Source: Lotus japonicus
Taxonomy: Eukaryota > Streptophyta > Magnoliopsida > Fabales > Fabaceae
DNA length: 64,000 bases
NCBI RefSeq assembly: GCF_012489685.1
Contig: NC_080043.1
Coordinates: 39,633,127-39,697,126, forward strand
Direction: 5' to 3'
Shown: positions 45,792 through 55,965 of the stretch, piece by piece
Layout: every line of letters starts with the position of its first letter
Numbering within the stretch: position 1 is the first letter of the stretch
Made by a program: the position numbers and the translations under genes
Notes under the pieces: model-generated
What the model was told of the DNA's origin: nothing
Seen by the model: only the letters and a program-made list of their open reading frames with translations
The model's database searches: none

Positions 45792-47981
45792 ATGACTTCC
45801 CAACGCTGCACCAAAGGGTCTTCCCGATCCCGCAGCGCCGCTCCCGCATCTCCTCCTTTGGTTAACCCTCCTCCCCCCGGAGGACTTCCTCTTATTGAGA
45901 GTGAAATCAACGCCTTTTGGCACCGGGTTTTCGCCACTCTGCCCCAGTCCACGAACAAAACCCCCACTCAGGGAGCCATCTGTCAACCCTCTGAGCAGTC
46001 TTCTGACGAGTCTGTTACTGAGACAGCCCGCCAGGCAGGTGGGCTTTGCCACGAGAAGTCTCTCGAAGATGTTCTCGTCACCGGGCGATGCATAAGCATC
46101 CGCTGGCCCTGGAAACATCGCATTGTTGAACAAGGCGTGGAAAAACCCCACTTCCTCTACGTCTACGAGTACTTTTTCCTTGACCTGGGGATCAAACTAC
46201 CCTTCTCCCCCTTCCTTCGCCAAGTGATGAGGGAAATTAACGTGGCTCCAAGCCAGCTCCATCAGAACGCTTGGGCCTTCATTCGGTGTTTCGAGATTCT
46301 TTGCAACGCCGTTGGTCTTGAAGCGAAGACCACCCACTTCTTCTATTTCTACGCCGTTGAGCCAAAATCTTTGAAGACCCCGACCCCTGGGTGGATCTCT
46401 TTGAAGTTTCGGACGGGCCGGCACCGCCTCTTTCCTTACAAGAGCAACGTCAAGAAGGGACCTGGGCGCCGGTACTTCCGCATAATCGTGCATCCCACTT
46501 ACCCTGAAGCTTTCACCCTTCTGGACGGGACAGCTCTGTTCCCTTTCTACTGGACCAAGAGCCCTCGCGACGTTCCGTTGCCGTCAGATGCGTCGTTGAG
46601 TGATGACGATAAAATCATTCTTGGCTTTTTCGCTGGGCTCCCCATCCTCGAGTGCTCACAGTTGCTTGAAGCCGCTCGTAAAAACACCCTCCACTCATTC
46701 CTAGGAGGAATGAACTTTACTGAAGCCGTACTGAAGCGCGCCCTTGCTGCTAAAGCGTTTGAGTTCCCTCCTGTTTTTAACACTAACGGGATCAAGAGGA
46801 AACACGCTGCCGCAGATGTTGAAGCCGAGACTGCTGCTTCCCCTTCAAAAAAGCGGACCAGAGGATCCACCTCGGTTAATCCTACGCTTGGATCTTCGAT
46901 CGATGTTGTTCCTTCCGAAACTGTCGGGACAGCCCCAAATGTTGCTGAACCTGGGTCTGGCGATTTAGTACCAGACACCGTCCTTCCGCTGGAGATTGAC
47001 GAGCTGGCACCGAGGCCTACCAATGACGCTGCTCAACCTTCCCGCACAAGAAAATCCCAAAAATCCAAAGGGGGCGACCCTGGCACAAACGGAATGTCTA
47101 GGGTCGTGATTCCTTCACCCCAAAAGTTGAAAAAGAAAAAGAAAAAGGTCAAGAGAGCCAAGGCCGCCAAAACTGGTGAAACATCTGCTCCTCGCCAAGG
47201 CATGGTGGGCGAGGATGAGCCCAACCCCAAGGGCAAGGAGGGACCCTCGCCCCTTCCCAAGGAGACTCTTGTTGGTCAAAGTGCTCCTGAGGGCGCTGCT
47301 TCTGATTTCCCTCAAACAATCCTCCCTTCTGACCATCCATCCCAACAAGTTGGGGCAAGCTCACCCAGGGCCTCCCTAGTCCACACATCAAGTCGCAGTG
47401 ATGAGGATCAAGCTCCTGCCGTCTCACCTTCTCCTCGCCCGCCCCTCTTTCCCCGCCGTCAGCGATCCGAACGCTGACGAGAAAGAGAGCTCTCCTTCAA
47501 ACCAGCAACCCACTCCTGTCGACTTTATGCTGACTTACCCTTTCTTAGGTAATATGAAAGGAGCTGGAAATCCTGACCTTGATGGTATGGCACAAGAAGC
47601 CATCTCGAGTCTTTTGCGCGCGGGGTGTCTCTTCGCCAAGTTATCCCAGGATTCAGCTACAGCCGATGAAGTTGAAGAACTCCGCCAGAAGGTTGCGAGT
47701 TATCGTCTCGCCACACTTGAGGCGTACGAAGAACGTGACAGGTTGCTGACTCAGGTGGTGGCCCAAACTACAAAGCTGACCAATTTGGGAATCGAGATGA
47801 ACGGTCGCCAGACCGACTTATCCGCCTGTGAAGAGAGAACGGAGGACATAAAGGACGAGCGGGGTGATTTGCATAAGGAGTTGGAGGCGAAGAACGAGGC
47901 AATCGCCGCTAGTAGGGCCGCCTGCATTGTTAAGTACAGGGAAATCGTGTTCCTGCGCAGTGAGTTGGGATCGACGAACGA
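45792..47981 (+). pseudogene. Retroelement ORF1 with Transposase_28-like domain, frameshifted and interrupted
   Basis: From ATG 45792 the frame is open to TGA 47477 (about 560 aa). Residues 80-230 contain GRCISIRWPWK, YEYFFLDLGIKLPFSPFL and QLHQNAWAFIRCFEILC, the core of the plant 'putative gypsy type transposon' family (PF04195), found as an extra ORF in Tat/Ogre-like retroelements. A Ser/Pro-rich middle has a Lys-rich run (KKKKKKVKRAKAAK). Near 47450 the sense passes to another frame (PAVSDPNADEKESS) which continues as a coiled coil (EELRQKVASYRLATLEAYEE) until the SIRE LTR cuts it at 47982. A start at 45738 is possible but 45792 directly follows a leader-like CTTTAGCAGAA. GC content is higher than in its surroundings. 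Confidence 0.75.
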
Positions 47982-49192
47982 TGTAAGATCAAGTTTTGAT
48001 CTAGTAGTACAACTCTATGTTTTGATGATTACAAGTTAACCTTTTGATATGAACAATTATGGTACTCTAACGTGTTTTTCTGAGTGTGCTATTTACAGGC
48101 TCTGACCTCTATTCAATCTCACACAAATCAGAAGCACTGTGCATAAAGAGTGACCCAAGCAACGCTTTCGCAACGTCCATGTTCACTCTGAACAGTGGAA
48201 AAGCTTCAGAAGATATGAAGTAAATCAAGCTATGATAAGGACTCAGCTCACTTGAAGCTCTGATGATCCAGAAGATCTGACAACCAAGAAACTCTGAAGG
48301 TTCAGATGTTCTGATGGTGTAGAAGACTCTGAAGATCCAGAAGCTAAATAGTGGAAACTCTGATGTCCAGAAGCAAGAAACTCTGAAGACCATGTACTTC
48401 CCTCTGAGTTCAGAATCAGAAGATACAACGGTCAGAGGATCTGTGCTTTCCCTCTGACTCTGATCAACTGGCTTCACAAGTTCCAACATGAAGCATTCCC
48501 CTGATCAGAAGTCTCCTAGGTTTAAAGGTCAAGTCGCTATCCAAGTACAAAAGCATATGTACTATCCTTACGACCTACCTATTGTTCTCAGCCACAGCAG
48601 AAGCTGGAATTTCCAGAACTGCCCTCCAACGGTAGCATTTCCATGCAGCGTTCAAACCCTATTCCTTGGAGTATAAATAGAGGCTGAAGTTTGAAAGATG
48701 CGGTTGGAAGAATTACACACGCGCAAGCTATATTCAAAAACATTCAAGCATTCTATCATCTTGAATTTCATTGTGTTTACTATTAGCTTTTCAGAAGCAA
48801 ATCTCTTGTAAACATTCCTTGATTAAACAGTTTGTTTAGTTCCTTTAGGAGATCAAGGTTGATCGGATCCTAGAGAAGACTAAGAGAGTGAATCTTTGTG
48901 TGAGCTAAGTCAGTGTAATTGTTAGTCACTTGTAGGTTTCAAGTGCAGTTGTAACACTTTACCTGATTAGTGGATTGCCTTCATTCTAAGAAGGAAGAAA
49001 TCACCTCGACGGGTGGACTGGATTAGCTTGAGGGATTTATCAAGTGAACCAGGATAAAAATCCTTGTGTGCTTTTCTATCTCTTACCTTTAGCACTTAGT
49101 TCTCGAAAAGATTTGTCAAAATCTTTAAGGTGGAAGTTTTTATTTGAAAACGTTATTCAAACCCCCCCTTTCTACCATTTTTCATACCTTCA
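47982..49192 (+). repeat. 5' LTR of the SIRE-type element
   Basis: TGTAAGATCAAGTTTTGATC ... TTTTTCATACCTTCA. Rich in CTCTGA and CCAGAAG repeats in U3 (48240-48420), with GGAGTATAAATAGAGGC (48668) as TATA box. Confidence 0.95.
48670..48680 (+). promoter_or_regulatory. TATA box in the SIRE 5' LTR
   Basis: GTATAAATAGAGG, followed by a leader; the reverse copy at 366-1559 has the matching CTCTATTTATACTCC at about 880. Confidence 0.75.
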
Positions 49193-49194
49193 AT

Positions 49195-49206
49195 TGGTAT
49201 CAGAGC
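49195..49206 (+). other. Primer-binding site, initiator tRNA-Met type
   Basis: TGGTATCAGAGC two bases after the LTR end. Confidence 0.9.
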
Positions 49207-49264
49207 GCAAGTTCTGATTACCACACCTAACAGTGTTCAGTGATCCGGGCCGGTGTGAAAAACA

Positions 49265-51172
49265 ATGGCTACCACCAGTGAAACTCAAAGAGATGGTTAC
49301 AATGCAAAACCTCCCATGTTCGACGGTCAGAGATTTGAATATTGGAAAGATAGACTTGAAAGTTTCTTTCTAGGTTTTGATGCAGATCTCGGGGATATTA
49401 TTGTGGATGCCTATGAGCGTCCAACTGATGAAGAAGGCAAGAAGATCCCAAGGTCAGAGATGACTGCAGATCAAAAGAAGCTTTACTCACAACATCACAA
49501 AGCTAGAGCAATTCTTCTAAGTGCTATTTCTTATGAAGAGTACCGGAAGATTACAGATCGTGAGTATGCAAAAGGCATTTTTGAATCCCTGAAGATGTCT
49601 CATGAAGGAAACAATAAAGTCAAAGAATCAAAGGCATTGTCTTTGATACAAAAGTATGAATCCTTCGTCATGGAGCCAAACGAGTCCATTGAAGATATGT
49701 TTTCCAGATTTCAGTTGCTTGTAGCTGGAATTCGACCTCTCAACAAGAGCTACACAACAAAAGATCATGTCATAAGGGTCATCAGATCTCTTCCTGAAAG
49801 CTGGATGCCCTTGGTGACTTCAATAGAGCTCACAAGAGATGTTGAGCGCATGAGTTTAGAAGAACTCATCAGCATACTGAAATGCCATGAGCTGAAGCGC
49901 TCAGAGATGCAAGATCTGAGGAAGAAGTCAATAGCCTTAAAATCCAAATCTGAGAAGGCTAAAGTAGAGAAGTCAAAAGCTCTTCAAGATGAAGAAGAAG
50001 AATCTGAAGAAGCATCAGAAGATTCTGATGAAGATGAGCTGACTCTGATCTCTAAAAGACTCAACCGAATCTGGAAGCACAGGCAGAGCAAGTACAAAGG
50101 CTCTGGAAAGGCCAAAGGAAAGTCTGAATCCTCAGGTCAGAAGAAGTCCTCACTTAAGGAAGTCACATGCTTTGAGTGCAAAGAATCTGGGCACTACAAA
50201 AGTGACTATCCAAAATTGAAGAAGGACAAGAGGCCAAAGAAGAACTTCAAGACCAAGAAAAGTCTGATGGTGACTTTTGATGATTCAGAGTCAGAGGATG
50301 TTGACTCTGATGGTGAAGTCCAAGGACTCATGGCCATTGTCAAAGACAAAGGAGCAGAGTCAAAGGAAGCTGTTGACTCTGACTCAGAATCAGAAGGAGA
50401 TCCTAACTCAGACGATGAAAATGAGGTATTCGCTTCTTTCTCTACCTCTGAACTGAAACATGCTTTGTCTGATATTATGGATAAGTATAACTCTTTGTTG
50501 TCTAAGCATAATAAGCTGAAAAAGAACTTATTTGCTGTTTCTAAAACTCCTTCTGAACATGAGAAAATCATTTCTGATTTGAAAAATGATAACCATGCTT
50601 TAGTTAATTCTAACTCTGTGCTTAAGAATCAAATTGCTAAGTTAGAAGAAGTTATTGCCTACGATGCCTCTGATAGTAAGCATGAGTCTAAGTATGAAAA
50701 GTCTTTTCAAAGATTCCTGGCTAAAAGCGTAGATAGAAGCTTGATGGCTTCATTGATCTATGGCGTGAGCAGAAATGGAATGCATGGCATTGGCTATTCT
50801 AAACCAATTAGAAATGAGCCTTCTGTGCCTGAAGCTAAATCTTTGTATGAATGCTTTGTTCCCTCTGGTACCATATTGCCTGATCCTTTACCTGCTGAAG
50901 TTGCTAAACCTCCTCTTAAAAAAGGATCTTTCTCTATGTCTAAATATCATGCAAAAATTCCTTTACATTATCATGTTGAGAAACCCAAGGTGATCAGAAC
51001 CTCTGGGGTAACTAACAAGAGAGGACCCAGAAAGTGGGTACCTAAGGATAAGATTATCTATGTTGCAGATATCCTTGATAGCTCCACTGAAACACCAGTC
51101 ATGGTATCTGGACAATGGATGCTCGCGTCACATGACGGGAGAAAGGCGTATGTTCCAAGAGCTAAAACTTAA
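49265..51172 (+). CDS. gag: SIRE gag (nucleocapsid zinc knuckle altered)
   Basis: Open for 635 codons from MATTSETQRDGYN. It begins with the GQRFEYWKDRLESFF-type UBN2 Gag domain, then Lys/Glu/Ser-rich linkers and a coiled coil (SKHNKLKKNLFA). The zinc knuckle reads CFECKESGHYKSDY at about 50170: the last ligand Cys is Tyr (TAT), which should destroy zinc binding. The last 20 or so codons are off-frame; the natural pol continuation is in the +1 frame from about 51100, so Gag and Pol are separated by a frame change. SIRE elements normally make a continuous Gag-Pol, so I read this as a mutation. Confidence 0.85.
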   Translation: MATTSETQRDGYNAKPPMFDGQRFEYWKDRLESFFLGFDADLGDIIVDAYERPTDEEGKKIPRSEMTADQKKLYSQHHKARAILLSAISYEEYRKITDREYAKGIFESLKMSHEGNNKVKESKALSLIQKYESFVMEPNESIEDMFSRFQLLVAGIRPLNKSYTTKDHVIRVIRSLPESWMPLVTSIELTRDVERMSLEELISILKCHELKRSEMQDLRKKSIALKSKSEKAKVEKSKALQDEEEESEEASEDSDEDELTLISKRLNRIWKHRQSKYKGSGKAKGKSESSGQKKSSLKEVTCFECKESGHYKSDYPKLKKDKRPKKNFKTKKSLMVTFDDSESEDVDSDGEVQGLMAIVKDKGAESKEAVDSDSESEGDPNSDDENEVFASFSTSELKHALSDIMDKYNSLLSKHNKLKKNLFAVSKTPSEHEKIISDLKNDNHALVNSNSVLKNQIAKLEEVIAYDASDSKHESKYEKSFQRFLAKSVDRSLMASLIYGVSRNGMHGIGYSKPIRNEPSVPEAKSLYECFVPSGTILPDPLPAEVAKPPLKKGSFSMSKYHAKIPLHYHVEKPKVIRTSGVTNKRGPRKWVPKDKIIYVADILDSSTETPVMVSGQWMLASHDGRKAYVPRAKT

Positions 51173-51944
51173 GCCTGGAGGTGAAGTTGGCTTTGGTGGC
51201 AACGAAAAGGGTAAAATTGTTGGTACTGGTACTATTTGTGTAGATAGTAGTCCATGCATTGATAATGTGTTATTGGTAGACGGCTTAACTCATAACTTAT
51301 TGTCTATAAGTCAATTAGCTGACAAGGGTTATGATGTTATCTTTAATCAAAAGTCCTGCCGGGCTGTAAGTCAGATCGATGGCTCTGTTCTGTTTAACAG
51401 CAAGAGGAAGAACAACATATATAAGATCATATTATCTGAGTTGGAGGCTCAGAATGTGAAGTGCCTTCTGTCTGTTAATGAAGAGCAATGGTTATGGCAT
51501 AGACGGTTAGGGCATGCCAGTATGAGAAAGATTTCTCAGCTGAGCAAGCTAAACCTTGTCAAGGGCTTGCCCTCTCTGAAGTTCGCTTCAGACGATCTTT
51601 GTGAAGCATGTCAGAAAGGCAAATTCACAAAAGTCCCTTTCAAGGCAAAGAATGTTGTCTCAACCTCAAGGCCGTTGGAACTTCTGCATATCGACCTTTT
51701 TGGACCAGTGAAAACTGAGTCTATAGGTGGCAAGAGATATGGGATGGTCATTGTTGACGACTATAGCCGCTGGACATGGGTAAAGTTTCTAACCCGCAAG
51801 GATGAGTCTCATTCTGTGTTCTCTACCTTCATAGCCCAAGTGCAAAACGAGAAGGCTTGTAGGATTGTACGTGTCAGAAGTGACCATGGTGGAGAGTTTG
51901 AGAATGACAAGTTTGAGAGTCTGTTTGATTCCTTTGGAATTGCA
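51100..51944 (+). pseudogene. pol: SIRE protease and integrase N-terminal half
   Basis: Protease reads WYLDNGCSRHMTG: the usual D-S/T-G is D-N-G. Integrase zinc-binding part (WLWHRRLGHASMRKI ... CEACQKGK) is intact, and two catalytic Asp are present (HIDLFGP, RSDHGGEF). The reading is cut at 51944 by the long LTR, with duplication TTGCA, and resumes at 55966. Confidence 0.85.
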
Positions 51945-52416
51945 TGTAACACCCCGATTTCCAGGTGTCACTTTAGTAACCAAAAATAAACTTTACGCGG
52001 AAAACAGGTAATTAATTTTTTTTTTGTTTCTTTCCTTTAAATCAAAACGATAAGGAAGTAAAGACAACACCCAACAACTAAACTAACCGATATACAAATA
52101 TATACATCTGTACAGCCTCAGCTGCACTCCATGTCACGCGAAGCCGCAGTGACTCCAAAGTAGTACGCCCGCTGGCAAATATACAAACCAGAACTGTGAG
52201 TAAAAGTATCAAAATACAGTTATCCAAGAGAAAGTCGGCACTCAAAAATGGCCTGAAAGGAAGACCCCTATACTCCGACAGACTCTCTGTGATCCTCCTC
52301 AAAAGAACCACACAAAAAGCCACACATCGGAACCTACCCTGTCCCAAAAAGAAACTGACGATCAGAGCTCTACACAAAAAAATGTCACTAATCCTAACCT
52401 ACCCTCCCAGATCAGC

Positions 52417-53118
52417 TCACCAATCATCCTCCTCCTCATCGCTGCTCGGCGAGTAGCTCTCCCCACTGCTCTCGGAGTCAGAGTCGGAATCCACCGTAAT
52501 CATCTCGGTGTCCAAATCCATAACCTCCCTCCTCACTGTCCTGCGCACCGCCCTAGTCGAGCCGGTCTCCACATCCACCTCTCCTGTGAGAACATCCTCC
52601 TCCTCCACCCTCATCAAGGGGTCCACACGGTAGCCGTGCGGTGAAGAGAAAGATAAGAGACGTGAGGCAGATGGGACAACAGACTCCCTCCTCGGCTGTA
52701 CGAGCCTAGAGGACGACGCCACGTCGGTAGAAGCGATGGCAGTAGCCGGAGGTGGCACAACAGATATAGCAGCAGTAGCAGGCTCGATCTCCTCTGGGTC
52801 CTCCTCAACAGAAGGTGAAGTCGGAGGTGGTGCAGGTGGTGCATGTCCAGTGCCTGGTCCACAATGAACTGAGGGCGGCAAGTCAAAACTCAGCTCCATA
52901 CGCCGTAGCACTCCGCTCGTCAGGCGTCCTCGCTCATCCGTCTGGTCCTCCATGACCCTTCCCCTATACGTCGCCCGGTGACCAGCTACATCGATCACCC
53001 AAGCGGTGGGGGCATCCCTATCCAGCAGCTCATATCTGATCCCTCCCGAGGGAGAGACCGTCGAGAACCAGTCGGCCATCGACATCTGGCAGCAGGCCGA
53101 CCGCCCAAAGACAAACAT
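52417..53118 (-). CDS. LTR-internal ORF, 233 aa, unknown function
   Basis: An uninterrupted frame inside long LTR copy B. N-terminal part: MADWFSTVSPSGGIRYELLD, WVIDVAGHRATYRGRVMED, LRRMELSFDLPPSVHCGPGT, a compact mixed sequence. Then a Pro/Ala/Ser-rich linker, an Arg-rich VRRTVRREV stretch, and a very acidic tail (DSDSDSESSGESYS ... DEEEDDW). The internal Met at the MADWF position may be the true start, as the MFVFGRSACCQMS lead is not matched in copy A. Copy A keeps only a decayed version of both ends. GC content is well above the flanks. I do not recognise the family. It is not gag, pol or a known envelope. Confidence 0.6.
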   Translation of the reverse strand: MFVFGRSACCQMSMADWFSTVSPSGGIRYELLDRDAPTAWVIDVAGHRATYRGRVMEDQTDERGRLTSGVLRRMELSFDLPPSVHCGPGTGHAPPAPPPTSPSVEEDPEEIEPATAAISVVPPPATAIASTDVASSSRLVQPRRESVVPSASRLLSFSSPHGYRVDPLMRVEEEDVLTGEVDVETGSTRAVRRTVRREVMDLDTEMITVDSDSDSESSGESYSPSSDEEEDDW

Positions 53119-53287
53119 ACAAACAAAGCCAAGGCGCTAGGGTCAACTCACAGCAATAAGTACATATACACTCAACATGTGATATGGGGTATAGATATAT
53201 AAGTTGTTATTTAGGCATATAAAAAATCCTAGCATGTTATGGCTCTAACATTGCTTCAATAGACAAACAGCACACAGTCTCAGTCAG

Positions 53288-53600
53288 CATGAATGTATGC
53301 GTGAAATGCACAATATGAATCCGGATTTGTGACGCGTTCCCGTTCGCCACAAGTGAAGCATTTTCACTATGGATGGACCATTCCCGTTATCCATCCTGGA
53401 TGAAATCCATCCTGGATGAACCATTCCCGTTATTCATCCTTGGTGAACCATTCCCGTTATTCACCGAATGATGAACCATTCCCGTTATTCATCATTTATG
53501 CAAGGTGAACCATTCCCGTTATTCACCATGATATGCACAGGTGAACCATTCCCGTTATTCACCCGATTGAATGCAACGTGGTTAGCCAAACAACGAATCG
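53288..53600 (-). repeat. Stem-loop array 1: CCATTCCCGTTA loop units
   Basis: Six units share the 12-base plus-strand loop CCATTCCCGTTA, each bracketed by complementary arms that differ between units: GGATGGA/TCCATCC, GGATGAA/TTCATCC, GGTGAA/TTCACC (three times) and AATGATGAA/TTCATCATT. Neighbouring simple hairpins (GCAT/ATGC at 53288, AGTGAA/TTCACT at 53351) precede them. Confidence 0.85.
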
Positions 53601-53649
53601 TCCTTACCACGAAAGTGTCTAGCTCACAACCCAATCTCAACCAAACCCA

Positions 53650-53870
53650 ATGAGTTAGTGTCGGTCAATACAACACAACTCGGAGTAAGTGTCGGTCAAT
53701 ACAACACAACTCCAACAAGAAAACACAAGGGTCTAGTGTCGGTCAATACAACACAGCCCAAACAACAAGAGCACTAGGTGTCGGTCAATACAACACGGCT
53801 CCACAACACTCCCCAAGAGTACTAAAGTACTCGATGACTTCGATCATCACCATAGCTCACCTTAGTGGCT
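53650..53870 (-). repeat. Stem-loop array 2: GTGTCGGTCAATACAACAC units
   Basis: Four units of the 19-base core (itself a GTGT/ACAC hairpin) have complementary outer arms: GAGTT/AACTC, GGAGT/ACTCC, GGGT/GCCC (with wobble) and GAGC/GCTC. Further hairpins follow: GAGTACT-AA-AGTACTC (53816) and GATGA-CTTCGA-TCATC (53833). Confidence 0.8.
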
Positions 53871-55261
53871 TTCCCCAATTCCGATAACTCTCCCAACCCA
53901 CAACAAAGGTCGACTTTTCCCCGTCTTTCGTAAATGTTTTCCCCTTTAGTTCTCCTATAACTATTCATTTAGTAAAAACGTTTCGAATTGAATTAGTCAG
54001 GTTATGAGTTTATTTCTCAAAGTCTAAGTCTCCCAAAGTCTCTAGTTTATAAAATTCTATTCATTCTAGGTTTTCCGAAAACCAACCACCCAAAAGAAGT
54101 TTCTCGGGGAAAGTCTAAGTAAACCATCGAATCCCAATAAATGGCTAAGTCCCAAACCCCTCGTTTGAACTTGCCTAGGGTTGCTCATCCAACCCGAAAC
54201 ATCAAAGATCACCAGATCAATGAATCTCCACTCCGAAGTCGCGTCAAAACGCACAATCCAACAAAGCACAACATCACAACATCAGTTCATCAACATAAAC
54301 AACACCAAAGTAAAGCATAAGTCGAATTGATCGACGCCTATCATGCATTCATAGCTAATATATAGTAAGTTGCCCTAACCTCGAGCTGTTCCAGCTTCGA
54401 AATCAAGGTTGTCCTCAAACAGTTGCTCTGAATATTCCAAAGTTCCTTCAACTGAACCTCGGAGAAAAACAAAGCAGAATCCAAACAAAATCGATTAGTT
54501 CGATCGCAAAACAATACATAAACGATAGAAAAAGCATTAAAGCTTCAGAATACGACAATCGGGTACGAAAGGACAAGTTTTCGAAAACGAAAAACTCCCC
54601 CCCCTTAGGAAATAACCCACGGCCATAAGGAGAAAAGGGCTTCGGCTCTTTTTCTTCGATCAAATCAGTTTACAAGGTAGTTTTAGGGTAAAACTAAGGC
54701 AAAGAAACTGTCGGAACAATTTTCGGACAATCGGGTCGAAATACGACTACGCAGGGGCATTTTGGTCCAAAATAAAGGCTCAAAACTTCAAAGTTATCAG
54801 TTCTGAAAACAAATTTGACAGCAACGATCCTCATGACATCCGTGACAACAAATCCTAAAGGCACGAAGTCAGATTATGGCTTTACGACAATAAAGTTTCG
54901 AAATGTGAGACAAAAAGAGTTTTGAGTCAATTTTTCAGATCCTGGACAACTGAATCGCAATCAGAGTTTACTGACAGAGGTTTTAGACTCAGGGGAACAT
55001 AAGGAACATAACCCAAGCGAGAAATCAGAGAAATCGGACAATTTTAGAAAAAGCTCAAAACTTAGAGCACAGAAACGACTTCAGAAACGCAACAGAAACA
55101 ACAATCAGAGGTAGGAATCGTGTTAGTTACCTTGATACCTAGAAGTAGGGACGAACTGCACGAAGATTGGTCAAGATTTCACGAAAATCTCTCCTCTCCC
55201 TCTCTCTCTACAATTCTCGGCCAAAATGGTGAAAATGAAGAGGATATTTGCTTTTTCGCGC

Positions 55262-55277
55262 TATTTATAGGCGGGCG
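55262..55277 (-). promoter_or_regulatory. TATA region of long LTR copy B
   Basis: Minus strand CGCCTATAAATAGCGCG after a CCCGCGATTTCGC block; positionally matches copy A. Confidence 0.6.
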
Positions 55278-55965
55278 AAATCGCGGGAAAATGAAAATTT
55301 CGCGATTCCGATTTTTGCAGCACGATCACCAAGGAATTCTAAGAGAGATTCTGGCGTCAGAAATCCAGAACTCAAAACAAATATCTAGGATTTGGGAAAA
55401 ACGATATCGAAAAACTCAAAAGCGGTGTCGGTTAATCAGCCCCGAAAAACTACTTTTTGCTGTGATGCTCAGACGACAAAACTTCCAACAGAAGAAAGAT
55501 TGGAAATGTCGAAACAAGTCTGGCAATGCGAACGGAATCTTCGTTAGAAGTCCCGAATAGAAAAAGTCTTCATCCATTGCTCTAAAATAGGGTTTCGAAG
55601 CAAAGAAATTAGCGTCGGCGGACATCCGAAAAGTGAAACCTATCGTGCGTATAGTCCAGAGTTCCGAAATGAAACGCTAGTCGATGGAAAAATAAAGAGA
55701 ATCTTTAAATTTTCCGAGAGTTCGAAATCTCACTCAAAACGTTACTTTAAGAGCGAAATAGCCTATTCTGGACACGCTCGCCCTAAGGCAAGTGTGCAGA
55801 CGACTCGCACTAACTCCGAAAACGACTACGCAACATTCCTCAAGCAATTCCTGAACTTTCTTCTTCATTAATCTTCCTCAAATATCAAACTCCTGTCACG
55901 CTTACACTGATCCTACGCGTGAGTCGGAAACTAGCTTGTTCTGAAAATTCAGGTCTTACATTGCA

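Larger units (their letters stand above)
51945..55960 (-). mobile_element. Very long solo LTR, copy B (inverted relative to copy A)
   Basis: The plus strand runs TGTAACACCCCGATTTCC ... TTCAGGTCTTACA, 4016 bp, flanked by TTGCA (51940-51944 and 55961-55965). Its ends and several interior blocks (for example the last 230 bp and the TATA region) match copy A read on the opposite strand. In sense (minus) order it has a TATA box (55277-55262), a leader with a donor-like AAGGTAACTAAC (near 55130), the stem-loop arrays (53870-53288), a 233-aa ORF (53118-52417) and the 3' end. No gag or pol is present. Confidence 0.78.

Noticed and set aside
47033..47427. Several reverse-strand frames
   Set aside because: They overlap the GC-rich ORF1 and have no independent support.
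53340..53800. CRISPR-like array of short repeats
   Set aside because: Spacing is irregular, spacers are arm sequences complementary to each other, no cas genes are present, and the setting is a plant retroelement.
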